Positions 23,585 through 36,236 of a stretch of 64,000 bases of DNA are shown here, piece by piece. A program made the position numbers and the translations under genes. This stretch comes from Prunus persica (Eukaryota > Streptophyta > Magnoliopsida > Rosales > Rosaceae). Every line of letters starts with the position of its first letter. The stretch's first letter is position 1. Where the stretch lies: the NCBI RefSeq assembly GCF_000346465.2, contig NC_034009.1:38308844-38372843 (forward strand), read 5' to 3'. A model generated the notes under the pieces. The model was not told where the DNA came from and did not search any database. It saw only the letters and a program-made list of their open reading frames with translations.

Positions 23585-26500
23585 CTACACGGCTTCCAAC
23601 ATGACTTCTTCTTCAACCTTTGGTTTGCTCTTAGGTCGACCGGATCGTCTTACATTACTGCTTGACAAAAGCTCCAAAGCATCTTCCAGGGTGATTTCAC
23701 TGGGCTTCTTATTCTGCATGTGTAATGAAGATACCCAACTTATTAAATTTGGTAAGGAATAAGAATTGGTGAAATATTCTCTCAACTCTTTGACAACAGA
23801 ATTCTGAATGTATAAAGTTAAATAAATGATCTTATTATAGTTCCATTGTGGTCTTAAATCTATATAAAAATGGGATCAAACCGATACAATACGCGTTGTG
23901 ATCCAAAGAGATTTCCTCAGAGAAATGGAAGGAACATGTATCACATGTGGAAAATCTAGTTGCATCTCCAAGTTTTTCCTCGGATAAAAACATATAAACT
24001 ATTAATTACTATTGCTATAAACCAAGCTCGTATTTTAACTCCATTACCTTGTAGACCTTAGGAACAGAAGCAATTGTGCGCCGATGTCTAACTGCAAACC
24101 CAACCCTTGCCACCTTTATAATCACCGGTTGCCCATCCTCTGGATGGTTACCCTGAAATGAAATTAAAACACATATACAGAGAACAAGAGAATGAGTTCA
24201 ACGATGATGAAGAGGAAACAGAACTCAGCAGAGCAAAATGGAAAACAAACCAATGTCACAGGATAGCGCATTAACTCCAGAGCATCTTCAAGGGTAATTG
24301 AACCTACATCCTTTATCTGAAAAGTGATTCCACGTAAATATAAAGATTACAGATTTCAAAAAAAAGCATGGTGCATTTGCCATACACAGTGCACACAAAG
24401 AAAAAAAAAAGACAAAGAAAAAAGAAAGTAAAAGGGTTGGTAAAATTGAACTAAGATTTTCTCTTGGGTAGGCATGGAAATCTTTGTTAGCACATGAATT
24501 AACTCGTATAAATCACATGCAAGCATACAAGCACATACATACTTAACTATTATGAATATGGTTTTGACAGCATTATTAAAATCAACTCCAATAATGGCAA
24601 GAAGATGTGTAGATAAACATCTCAAAGATCCGCATAGAACCAAACAAAAGGAAAAAAAAAGTATCATATAAAACCAGAATAAAAAGTTCCAATGTTTAGT
24701 TACAGTGTAACTTTTACATACATGGGATACAGAGGCTCTTTTAGGTGAGTTTCCCTTCCTGTCTTCACCAAGTTGTACATAGGATCCATATGGACCATTT
24801 TTCAAAAGAACCTGAAAGGCGACATACATTTTTCTTTAATGTAAACATAACTTACAATAATAAACTCAAGCAAAGCTAAGGCTCCAGTGGACCCTAAACC
24901 AACTATAGAAATATCAGAATTCAAAACAAACCTTTTCATTGGAACCTGGACTAAGACCTAGCACTTTTGGTTCCTCCATACTGCTGTTCTTCGGAGTACT
25001 CTCTTCTTCTTCATCATCACCATATAATGTCTTAGCAATGTACCTATTTGCAGCAACCAAATGAACATTGATAACTTATGGATGGTGATTTTTCTTTCAC
25101 TACAACTAGGACAAATTTAGACCAACAAAATGCAAGTTAGAATTATAAGAAAGCTCTGCTATTTCTATTGCCTAATATTATAGAAAGAAGCCATGTCTGA
25201 TAACTGAAAGACATGCAAGTTGAAATTATAAGAAGGCTCTGCTAGTTCCATTGCCTAATGTTATACAAAGGAGCCATGTCTGATAACTGAATCTTTCTTT
25301 TCACTGTAAGCGACCTGGAAAATACATAGGGTTCTGTTCAGTGTTCTAAAGTTTAGGTGAAATCCCCTTTCAGGGTCTATTGAGGGCCAGGGCTTGCTAG
25401 AGGGACAACCCTTGTGGTTGTGTATGTTGTTTGCCATTCCATTAGAATTGGCTTGCCAACTTTTCACATATATGTAGGCCCATGGGCAATGGCCAAACAA
25501 TGAAATTGGCCTTTGACCGATACTGGGTTGTTTCCTTTCGTATTTTGTTACTCGTTCTATTCTTTGCATTGGACCGTAATTGTAGTGCTACTGGCAACAG
25601 AAGGATCAAATGACCATATTGCCGCACATGCATGAAATTAAGTTACACCATAGCTTTTCATACTCACTTGCACTTTGGGTGTTGATCACAACCAATAAAA
25701 TAGCCTGCACCGAACCGACTCACTTTGAAAATCAAATTGCCTTCCATACAACTGAAACATGTATAAGTGAAGATTGTAATATGTATTAGAAACGGTGCTC
25801 AAGAAAACAATTTCATGTGTGCAGAAGAGTAGATAAGCCATCAAAACAGCATCCCAGAATCAAATCTGAACTGCAGAAAACTTAATGAGAACTAGCCATA
25901 TCAAGAAGAATTTCATTAAACCATATGCATACCATGGGCATGTCCTGCTTTGATCGGGAAGAGAAGCAAACAAGAAGTCTCCAAATTTTTTTTCCATCAT
26001 CTTCTCCACCTGAGATATTATATGGCTTATAATGAATACGAAAGTTCCTATAAGGATATTTTACGAAAAGAAGGTTATGTTTAACGAAGACTAAACCTTA
26101 CCTGATGAATATGAACAGTACTGGTACGGTCACAATAAGCGCTGAATCGGGTCCAATAATCTCTAAGGAGGCCCTTCCATTCAGTTAAGCCAGCAGAGAC
26201 ATTATCAAGCTGGTGAGAGACATAAAGAAGTCAATCACCAGTAACAAAAAATGTTCGGGTAATCAAGTACATCAAATAGTTAACAATGGAAGGTGAACAG
26301 TATTGCTTGATTGAGCCCAACATATATCAAAATCATGTAGCTACAGCAACCAAATTAAGAAACTATTTTAGGCAATGGGAGAGAGATTATACAAAATATT
26401 TTCTTTTTCGTGTTGAAACTAAAGAAACTTTTATTGAAAAAGATTATATTCAATATAGATTTACCTCAGTCTCCATATCAGCAGTAAAACTATAATCTGT

Positions 26501-29500
26501 AACCTCGGAAAAATGGTGGCCGAGAAATGCTGACACCTAAAGGTAACCAGAACAATAAAATAAATTGAGAGGACGAATGGGATGTCGAAGTATTTCATGG
26601 ACACAACAGTAAAATGTTAAGCATGCTCTTCAACTAAGAATTACTGATAATTTAATGCAAAACACAACAGTAAGAGAAGTGTAAGAAGAAAATTAATTAT
26701 AAAGGGAACCAAAAAGAAAAACCAAAACCCCACAGATACACAACCATCTAAAAGTTTTGATAGGAAATACAGAATAAAAACTAGGATGAAAAGTAAACCA
26801 ATAAACCAGGAAATAAATAAATAAACAAGCACCAGTCAGACATGACCAGTGTTAGAAATAGAAAATTTCACATAACAATGGACTTGCATGTAGCCACAAG
26901 GGAACATGTAGAGATCTTTTCTATTTCTCTAACGTCCATAAAACCAGAAGGAATGCCAGAACATACCATACGACCACGAAATTCTGGATGTAACACACGG
27001 CTTTTCACTGTCACATAGTTTCTATCCTGGCACCACAAATAAATGAGAAGTCAAAATATTGTTAAGTTATAAATCGAAGTAAATTAAGACATTTGCAGAG
27101 ATGGCTGTTAAGAGACAAATTTATTAAAAATTAAGACATCATTCTCAAGAGCATGCTTATTGTGATGATATGAGATAACTTACCAGAATACATGTTGAAA
27201 CTACTGAAAAAGGGTTCTCAGGAGATGAGATAAAAATAACTAAAGAAATTGTGCTTTTTTCAAACAGAAGAATACATTAGAAAAATATCATCAACGAAAA
27301 ACCTGGCTATGTGAACATCATCACATACCTGTAAAACTTTCAATGTGCTTGCATAAGTTGAAGGTCTTCCAATCCCAAGTTCCTCCAATTTCTTAACCTT
27401 ATAGCACACAAAACCACAAAGGTCAGAGAACCAAAGCTAAACAGAAAAGAAGGGCACAATTTGAACTCGAAAATTTATAGTGAGCACTAAAAATAAAAAA
27501 GGAGTTCAAACCATGTTCTGGTATAATGAAAAATTATAAAACTTTACCAACGATGCCTCAGAGTAGCGTGCAGGAGGTTGAGTGTGGTGTTCCTTGAGTT
27601 CCACTTTACCAACGTATAATGGATCCCCACGCTGCAGAACCAAAATAAAGCACATATTCAAGCAACATCACGTGGCCCGCCAATGCAAATTTTACCGATA
27701 AAAATTAATTTCTGATGAAATTGATCAACAGACTTGGAGTCGAAATTTACCTTCAAGGAATTAAGAAGTCCAAAACCTTCATTACGACTGTTCCCTTCAT
27801 TTTCTTTATACTTGACTGCCTGAGCTTCCACGTCCTAAAATTATAAATTAGACATATTGGACAATCTCACATAAAAGCATGCAACAAAGTGCCAATTTAA
27901 AATAGGGTATATAGCATCAAATGAATCACATGTAAGTGAAACTATATGAACAAGAGGCAATTTACTCTCCAAATCCTCACATATTTGTAAAATTTAGATC
28001 CAATGACTAATAGATATGATGAGTTCAAGATATCAAAAGTTAAACTGACATATAAACTCGTAAAAGTAGCAACGTTTTGAAAAATCATGGGCATTAAAGC
28101 CCATTTTTATAAAGAAAAACATATCAAAATTCATTCTATAACTCGGGAATATTAAGAAGATTTTGTTGTTTACCAAAATAAAATAGCAGATTCAATTTAT
28201 TAATTAAGGATTCCCATCAGTTTGAACCACACATAATTATGAAATTGCAAACAGGTATGATTGTGGCACTCCAGCCAAATGTACATGCACATTTTATGGT
28301 GTTTACAACCATACTAAGATGGAAAATAGATTATACCTCAAAGACTGCCTGATATCCAAGGAACTCAACCCTTGAGCATGAAGATCGGAAAACAATGGAC
28401 TCGCCCGCATTTCCAATATCAAGTTGTATCTGGTAAGATTGATGGGGCAAATAATTAGGCAAGAGATGGATTTGCATTACATACATATGACTGAACATAA
28501 GGACCAGGATATGAGAAAAAGTCAACAAGTTAATGCATTTTCTATTTGACTGCTAGTCACATCACTTGAATGAGAAGAATTTTCATATGTTTACATTCTA
28601 ACCTGCTCAATTGTAGCAGGCTCCATTTGACATGCCACTGTCCGACACCAAATAAGAGTGTACAACTTCAATGAATCTTCATCAAGCATCCCACGGAACA
28701 AGGCTAAATGCCAAGTAGAAAATTTTATGGTCAATTCACTTGAAAGAGACTAGCAAATGAAATGAACATCTACAAAACTTGCATTAGAAAAATGTAGAAA
28801 TTGTCATATAGCATGCAGAATTATTTACATGGCAATCTTCGAACATCAGTTGGTCTAATCGCTTCATGGGCCTCTTGAGCATTCTTCACCTTTTTAAAAA
28901 ATTTGCGTGGACTTTCTGATGCAAAATTCTGTCCATACCTGCATCAAAGGAATATTGTTTGTAAGGGACACAAACAAACATAGAGATCTCAAAAAATATA
29001 TTAGAATATGACTAATCAGATTTCCATGCAAGCAAAAAAGGTCTAAGTTTTAAGTTGTAGGGTGACAAAAACATAAAATATATTAGAATTGTAGTGGATT
29101 GAACAAACAATTGAAACATGGGCAACTTGTTCAGGACCCTGGGAAAATGAACTTGTATTTATTAACTCATAAAAACCTACTTATAAATACAATTAAATTC
29201 AAATTACAAATAAATATATGTAGAAATGACATTTATCTCCAGCACCTTTGAATTACCAAGGAGCGCACATCCTTACAGGCTTCATCAGAAATCTGTAGAA
29301 TTTAAAAACAATAGGTATTAGAAATAACTAACGAATCTCAACCTCATTTAGACATGAATAAAATAGGCTCAAACCATGGATCTTTGAGGCAGTGTAAATC
29401 ATGTGCACATAAGAAGACAATCAGCATATAATAAAGTATGAGCTATCATAAAAAAGAAATGCAAGTACAATTATATATTGAAGCAAACTCAACAAATAAA

Positions 29501-32500
29501 ACTAGCAGCTTCAAAACGTTTATACTCGCCCAAGGAAGCTCATGCTTTTACGTTATGCAGTATAAAAAATACCAATGTGCAATTGAGCAATTGAAAACAC
29601 AAGACAAGGATACCCATTCTGCATGAGCATTTCAATTAAGTTCTGAAAATAATTAATTAGAAAGAACAATGTTATAATCAAGTAAAAAATTTATTTCACA
29701 ATTGTCCTTTCACATTAGACAAAAAGATGCTTAGTAGGTCAAAAGCACTCTTACAAATTAGTTGAAAGCACCAAGTGGATTTCTCTTTTACGTAAGACCA
29801 ATAAAATAATTGTTCTTAATGCAGCACACAAAGGAATTTTAAACGATATAAAAAAATATACAGTACTTGCCTTGAAGGGGATGAGATGAATTTAAAAATC
29901 ATTTGATTAAATGAATTACAGAAGTACGCAGTTACAGTTACTTGAAAACCAAAGTGAGTTAGAATCTAACGAAAAGTTAGAAATTCAGTATATTCAGAGG
30001 TCATTAAAAACTGATCACCCAAAGAGAAGCAATACAAATGTGCAGAAGGAACCTAGCCACCAAAATCATCTGACAGACAACAAGAAACTTAATGAACTAA
30101 CACGCACTAATATTCATGCAGCCAAAGTGATACCTACGTGTAGTCCATCTGTTCTCATGTATGTGATCAAACCCGCTGCCTTACCATCTGATAATTGAAC
30201 CCCCTCATAAAGTTTCTGTGCAAGCTGCATACATAATGTAACTTCCATGAGCCACATACATATTCAAAAAGCAAAAAAAAAAAAAAAAAAAAAAAAATCT
30301 ACACCTACCAATTCAAAGCATGAAATCAAAAGGCAAACTGAATTAAAGGACAAAATACTGACTAGAACAGAAGAGGAACATCGAAAATAAATAACAACTC
30401 TTCCTGGTTATGGAAATATGTTGCACCAGGACTACATATGGTATTGCACATCCGATTAAGAAAAAAAATCAGAACAGAGAATTCATCATTAGGGTGGTTT
30501 TGTTTTGAACAGAGGTCTTTCTGCAGGAGAGGGTGGTGGGGGTTTAAATGAGCAATACTACCAAATAATTGGTTATGGTGGATAATACTTTTAAGAAGTT
30601 TATGACTTTATGTGAAGATAAACTAAAGCAGAAAGACAAACAACAATGTCCAAAGTGTACCCTTATAGTCATACAACATTCCATATGGACTGGATCAGTC
30701 AAACAGCCATTACACATATGAAGATCAAAGTTGATCAACAATGATAGGCAAAAATATCCTCAACAGCATACGAAACGAACCAAAACCTAATACAAAAAAC
30801 ATAAATATTCTGAAGCAGTGATAATAATTTAATTAAATGTAAAATTCAATTTTAGCTTAGATGGAAATCAGAAGATAAAGGCCCCCAAACCCAAACCTTC
30901 ATTGTATATGCTGCACTGAAATGTAATTTGTTTGCCGCATCCTGTTGAAGTGTTGATGTTATATACGGTGTGGGAGGATTCTTCCGCATTTTGTTTTTCT
31001 TAGAGCTGACCACTTGAAAATTTTGTGAATTAATCTGCTGTTCAATTTCTTTTGCCTTGGTATGAGAGTCAATAGAAAATTGATTTAACTTTTTGGAATC
31101 AAAATGGGTCAAGTGCGCTGAGAAGTCTGGGGCATTTACTGATGAACCTGGTTCTTTTTGGTTCAATTCAATCTCAGCAGTCCAATATTCCTGCTGTTTA
31201 AATTCATCAATTTCCATTTCTCTGTCACATAGAAGAGCCAGTGCAGCAGATTGGACTCGCCCTGCAGACTGGCAACCTGGTAGTTTCCTCCATAACAGTG
31301 GTGAAATGTTAAATCCAATCAAGTAATCAAGAGCACGTCGGGCAAGGTAAGCATGGACCAAGTTTTCATCGATTTCTCTTGGAGCTTGCAGAGCACTTTT
31401 GATAGAGGTCTCAGTGATTTCATGAAAGACAACCCTTGCTACATTAATATCTTCACGTAAAGCATCCTGTTGTTGCAGCATCTCAATAATGTGCCAAGCA
31501 ATAGCCTCTCCTTCACGATCGGGATCTGATGCAAGAATAAGATTTTCTGCTCTGATGAACAATGTAAAACAAATAAGAAAATTCAAAAAACATACCCCAA
31601 AAATTGAAAATAAAAAATAGAAATGCTTAAGTTACTGAATTCAATATCAGTACTATACACCAGCATCCTAGCTTAGAATGAATGCCCACAAAAAACGCAT
31701 CTCATTAGTTTCCAACCATATGGGGAACCTTAACAGCCTCATAATCACAGTTGCTTAAGGCCAATTGGACGTGAATGAAAATGATAAAGAACCATACCCA
31801 GTTAGTGCAACCTTTATGCTCTTAAGATGAGTCCAGGCAGCAGATGGAACTTCCCACACCATACTAAAATCATCATCAGGCCTTACAGATCCTGACCTAG
31901 CAGCCAAGTCCCTTACATGACCATAGCTAGGCAGCACTTCAAACATATCACCAAGATAACCCTGAATAACCTTTGCCTTTGTAGCAGACTCCACAACCAC
32001 GACAGTTCTCCCAGTCGCGGGGTACAGCTGCTTCAGTGTCATTTTTCCTTGAGGTTTCACTTTGCCCATTTTTTGTGGTATATGTTTCTGGGGTGACTTG
32101 GAATCTGAAGTTATAGACTTTCCCTTTCTACTAGAGTTCCCACTTTTCTTCTTTGGCTGGGGTTTTATTGAAGAACCATCACTAATTTCTACAGGCACTT
32201 TTCCCGTGAAATTCAACTGAAAGACTGCAGTGTTAGTTACAATAGTGCAATGTAAAAATAAGATTCAATCCTAATTCTACTTGAAAATTTATAGTTGCTG
32301 ACCTCTGAATCCTGTGCAGATTTTTTGCCACTTTTGGTACTACCAGATTTCTTTGTTTGAGAAGTACCTTTAGAACTTTGTGTCGCAGCAGCTTCTGCTG
32401 GGGCATTAGCAGCAGAAATTTGTTCTTTAGTTTTCTTGCTTTTCGACCTCTTTTTTCCTTTGACTTTAGGGACATGGTTATCATTGATTATAAGCGAATT

Positions 32501-33593
32501 TGAAAGGAAAGATCCCAGTTTTCCATCTCCCTTCTCACTTCCAATCTGCCGTTCAGTTGAAGCTTCTACATCAACATCTTTGGAGATGCTTGAAATGGTA
32601 GCTTCGTTTTTGCTTTGAGCCGCCAATGCCTTTTCCCTTTTCCTCCGTTTACTGAGCTGTTTGAAAAAAGATGTACTTACAGAATACTTGCCATTTTGGG
32701 CACCAACACTCTCTAATTTGCTTGTCACATGTGGAACTTGAGAAAAAAACCTCTTGGCAAAACCTCCAATGCTATAATTAGCTACACTTCCGAAAGACCC
32801 GGGACTGATAACATTACCAGGACCCAAAGAATTCAGGGAACCAGGTTTTAAATTAGAGAAGGCACGTTCAGACCCATCACCACTTCTTCTGAAAGAATGA
32901 AAACTAGGTCCAACCTTTGCAGGGTTTATCATGATCATGCAAGAACCTCCAGATTTTTTTAACTTAAGCTGAGAATAATTTCTGTATTTACTTGCAGTCA
33001 AAATCGGGGAAGATGGCAAGCAAACGCATGGGTAAGTCTCAAATGCCCTGTACTGCAACTGTTACACCAATTGCACACATTAGAATACGATTTTCAGAGA
33101 AACAGCATACGTAAACAAATTGTGAACGCATTGGCACAAGCACACACATACACACACACACAAAATTTGACATGTTGCACTAGCTTGAATATAGCACATT
33201 TAAGCAAACCCAACGAAAATCTACGCTTAATATTTGTATTAGTCGATAAATTAGCCCAGTCAATGTGAAAAAGCTACAGACTTGAATGTCCCAGCAACCC
33301 AAAACAGACCATGGCTTTAATTACAGCTAGAATTAGTATCATCATTTCGGGCTTTGAAGGAAGTGGTCCTCTGAGAAAAGCAAGAAATTGAAGGAAAATC
33401 AAATATGAAAATAAAAGAACATGATTGATGTTTTACTAAGCAAACAACAAAAGAAACGCAAAGTGGGAACCTTGGCCATGGAGCGGCGGAGTCGCAGAGC
33501 TGAAGAAGCTAACGTGTTTGAGCAAACGAATGAAGAAGCAGATGAAGTGGGGGCGGTCAATGATAAGGTCCTTTGAAAATGAATCATCGCCAT
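23585..33593 (-). CDS. Bacterial-type DNA topoisomerase IA (TopA-like), predicted organellar
   Basis: Twenty-two exons from 33471-33593 to 23585-23713; the large ones are 32303-33058, 31798-32216 and 30897-31551. The spliced lengths sum to 1177 codons (1176 aa). The N-terminus is rich in Ser/Thr/Arg and poor in acids ([20 protein letters not shown]), as in plastid/mitochondrial transit peptides. A Lys-rich spacer follows. The TOPRIM domain shows [18 protein letters not shown] and [14 protein letters not shown]. The catalytic tyrosine is in [11 protein letters not shown] (about Tyr673; exon 30138-30224), with [10 protein letters not shown] further on. A Cys cluster (CPCCMEG...GCDQHPKC) forms a probable zinc ribbon. 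The C-terminus has repeated modules containing [11 protein letters not shown] and [11 protein letters not shown]. The enzyme would relax negative supercoils in organelle DNA. Targeting is inferred. Confidence 0.9.
30270..30297. repeat. Poly(A) run in a topoisomerase intron
   Basis: About 27 consecutive A residues lie in the intron upstream (in gene sense) of the exon that carries the catalytic tyrosine. Confidence 0.9.
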
Positions 33594-34724
33594 ACCAGTT
33601 TCATTTGCTTGACGCAAAGATAAGAGAGTTTTCGAAGGGTGAGGCTATAAAACGAAGAGGGTTTTTGAGGGAGGGTTTTAGGGCATGTTTCAGACACTGG
33701 TAATGGTTCGGGTACGGGCCTCCAAATTTGATCCGGTAGTTAATGGCCCATTTCAGATGGGGTGGTGTTGTATTGACAAAAATGGCCCTGGAGCCCGACC
33801 CAAAAAAATGCCCTTAAAAAAAGTCATAATTTGACGAACTGGACGGCATAGATGACATTGCTGTGCGGATTACAAAATTTTAGAGGACAACATTGATCGA
33901 TTTTAAACATTGGGGACCAAAATGATGAGTTTTGAAAACGTCATATACCATTGGCAATGGAAATTGTAAATTTTTAAGTACTTTCACTTTTTTTCTTTTG
34001 TTGTCTTGTATTTAATTATGATATCATTTGACGTGCAAGATTGGATTATTTTTCAACATAACACTAGATTTTATAGTGTAAATTATAATCCTCTCGAAAC
34101 CTCTAACTCGAATCCAAATTCTAAATCATGACCTTCCAAGTCACAAATTTCGATCACCATTGAATCTCGAACTTTAAACTTTAACCTTTGAATTTGAACT
34201 CCCACATTTGCACTCAATATTGTCCTCAAAGTCAACCCTCATACATATTTTAATACCCAAACTTCAATCCAATTTGAATATGAATTGAAAAGTTCATGCC
34301 AAATTATTGATTATAAAGTTCATATCCAACCCTAAACTCGAACCTTAAATCCTGTGTTATAAATTTTGAAATTTTAGTCAAATCCTTAATTATTTGGGCA
34401 AGCATGAAATGGGATTTTCAATCCCACTCCAACAAACCTCCCGGGGGGTTTAAGAAATGTGAAGCAACTCTCAATCTCTTCTTTTAAACTATTTTATTTT
34501 ATTTTTACTATGAGGAAGAATAGAATGACTTATTTTAATCATAACTCATTACTTCACCATAGCTCAACATTTCAACCAAACCAAAACTTAATAAGACCAT
34601 AGCTCAGCACTTAAAATTGTAAAATAAATTAAAGCCGAGATTTTGGAAGGAAGAAAAAGAAAACCGGAGGACAGTAAAATTTGGAGGTAAAATGGGAATT
34701 TCTTAGAAGATTTGGATTCCTTTT
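33594..34724. other. Intergenic AT-rich region upstream of the topoisomerase gene
   Basis: Contains the topoisomerase promoter/leader and AT-rich DNA. The 33780-33960 part reads like the end of a degenerate dispersed repeat (phrases such as GGGGACCAAAATGATGAG), but I found no matching end. No gene seen. Confidence 0.45.
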
Positions 34725-36052
34725 TATTATTTTGAATAAATTACTCAAATGGTCCTCAAATTTATACCTGATTTACATTTTGTCCCTCAATTAAATTATT
34801 CGTTCAAATAGTCCATCAACTCTATATAATTAATTGGTCATACCGTTACATTCTGTCAATATTTCCATTAAATATGAGGACAAATTGGTCATTTCGTCTA
34901 TCATCTCTCTCTTCTTCTTCTTCTTTTGAACAATCCCAAACCTAATTATTTGCTCATAAACAAGCAATGCAGTGTGACTTTGGCCGTTTCTGACCAAATT
35001 ACTCAACAAAGAATTACAAGACCTTAAACTCGGAGATCGACCGCACTTACCCATATTGTCAAACACATGCAGGCATACTTGGTCATGCCCTTCTCTACAA
35101 ACACCTTGAGAATCATATCGAAAACAGTGGGTGAAAACGTAAATTCCCTATAAATCCTAACAAGCTCATCCTAGACCAAAGAGGTTGAATAATTATTGTT
35201 GCAAAGGCTGACCAATTCGTTCAAATACGCTTTGGTTTGATTGTACATTTGAGCTTTGGACAATATATGTACAATTATACCATAAGACTTTAGGTTGGGC
35301 CTAAATTTTCGCTGCTTTGAAGCCAATTTGAAAAAACTTAAGCAGGCTACCGAGTTTAGCTTCAGTTTTCGGAGGATGGTGTTGAGGAGCTTGTCGAAGA
35401 CCACCTCTACCAAGACGGCTGGGGCACAGATCCTCTTAGCCAATGCTTGCTAGGGGTACGTTCAGGGGTAAAAGAGAAAAGAGCGGAGGTGGAGTGGGGG
35501 ATTTGTACGCTCTGCGTCATGGGTTGCTTCTCATGTGTTCGATGAAATGCCCGAATGAATATAGAACTGGAGATGATGTTGAACAAAAATCCAGAGCCTA
35601 AGAAATGCTTTATAATGCGGGCGGATGACGTTGGAAATAAAAGGCAATTCGATAGAGATGGGATTTTGCTGAATGAATTGAGAGGTCAGTGGATTATAAA
35701 ATGAGAGATAAAAAATGGTGTGGATTTGATTTTATTTTTTTTTATGATGGGTCTGTTCTGGGTGAGTTCTATGTCTGTTCTTAGGATTATAAATTTATTT
35801 ATTTTTATATCTCATTTTCTTCAATTTTTTCTAATTTTGTATTTATTTTAACCCTATTTTTATTTGTTAATTATAAAAAATCATATTTATCCTAAAATTT
35901 GGTTAAATCGAAGAAAAAATTAGACAGTGGGATCAATAGAGCAAATAATCTATAGAGTTGATGGACAATTTGAACAAATAATTTAATTAAGGGACCAAAT
36001 GTAAATCGAGTATAAATTTAAATACCATTTGAGTAATTTAACGTATTATTTT
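34725..36052. mobile_element. Pack-MULE-like element carrying a PPR gene fragment
   Basis: Inverted repeats of roughly 90-100 bp lie at the ends. The left end (from about 34737) reads AAATTACTCAAATGGTCC and continues through GTCCATCAACTCTATA near 34826. The right end (about 35955-36039) is its reverse complement with scattered differences. A perfect 9-bp direct repeat TATTATTTT lies just outside (34725-34733 and 36044-36052), the Mutator-type target-duplication size. The outermost 3-4 bases of the two ends do not match, so the exact ends are uncertain. The interior holds a PPR-protein fragment and no transposase. The right end lies about 185 bp from the start codon of the SURP/CID gene. Confidence 0.75.
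34930..35443 (-). pseudogene. PPR-repeat protein fragment inside the Pack-MULE-like element
   Basis: The translation contains phrases typical of plant PPR proteins: CLSFFKLASKQRKFRPN, KSYGIIVHILSKAQMY, FSPTVFDMILKVFVEKGM, and then CNSLLSNLVRNGQSHTALLV. An in-frame TAG at 35171-35173 replaces the expected Trp before DELVRIYREF. A one-base frameshift occurs near 35068 (KYA to HVFDNMG). The homology stops after RFGIV, well short of the normal run of repeats. It is a captured, non-functional N-terminal piece. Confidence 0.85.
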
Positions 36053-36236
36053 AAATTTCTAATTTCATATACACAATTCAAGCGCGACAAGCCCTAACAC
36101 CCCCGTCCGAACCAGGGGACTGAGCTTCCCAAAAATCCCCAAATCAAAATTCTGCTCAACAAAGAAGCAGAATTATCACTCAGAACACAAAACAGCTTCT
36201 ACCGTTTTTCTTTTTTCTGGCAGTCAACGGCACGCA

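Noticed and set aside
24356..24829. 157-codon ORF on the minus strand
   Set aside because: Only its first about 30 codons are a topoisomerase exon (24722-24811); the rest reads through the intron.
30270..30297. Poly(A) run as the tail of a retroposed gene
   Set aside because: Flanking sequence shows no gene-like segment or target duplication; treated as a simple repeat in an intron.
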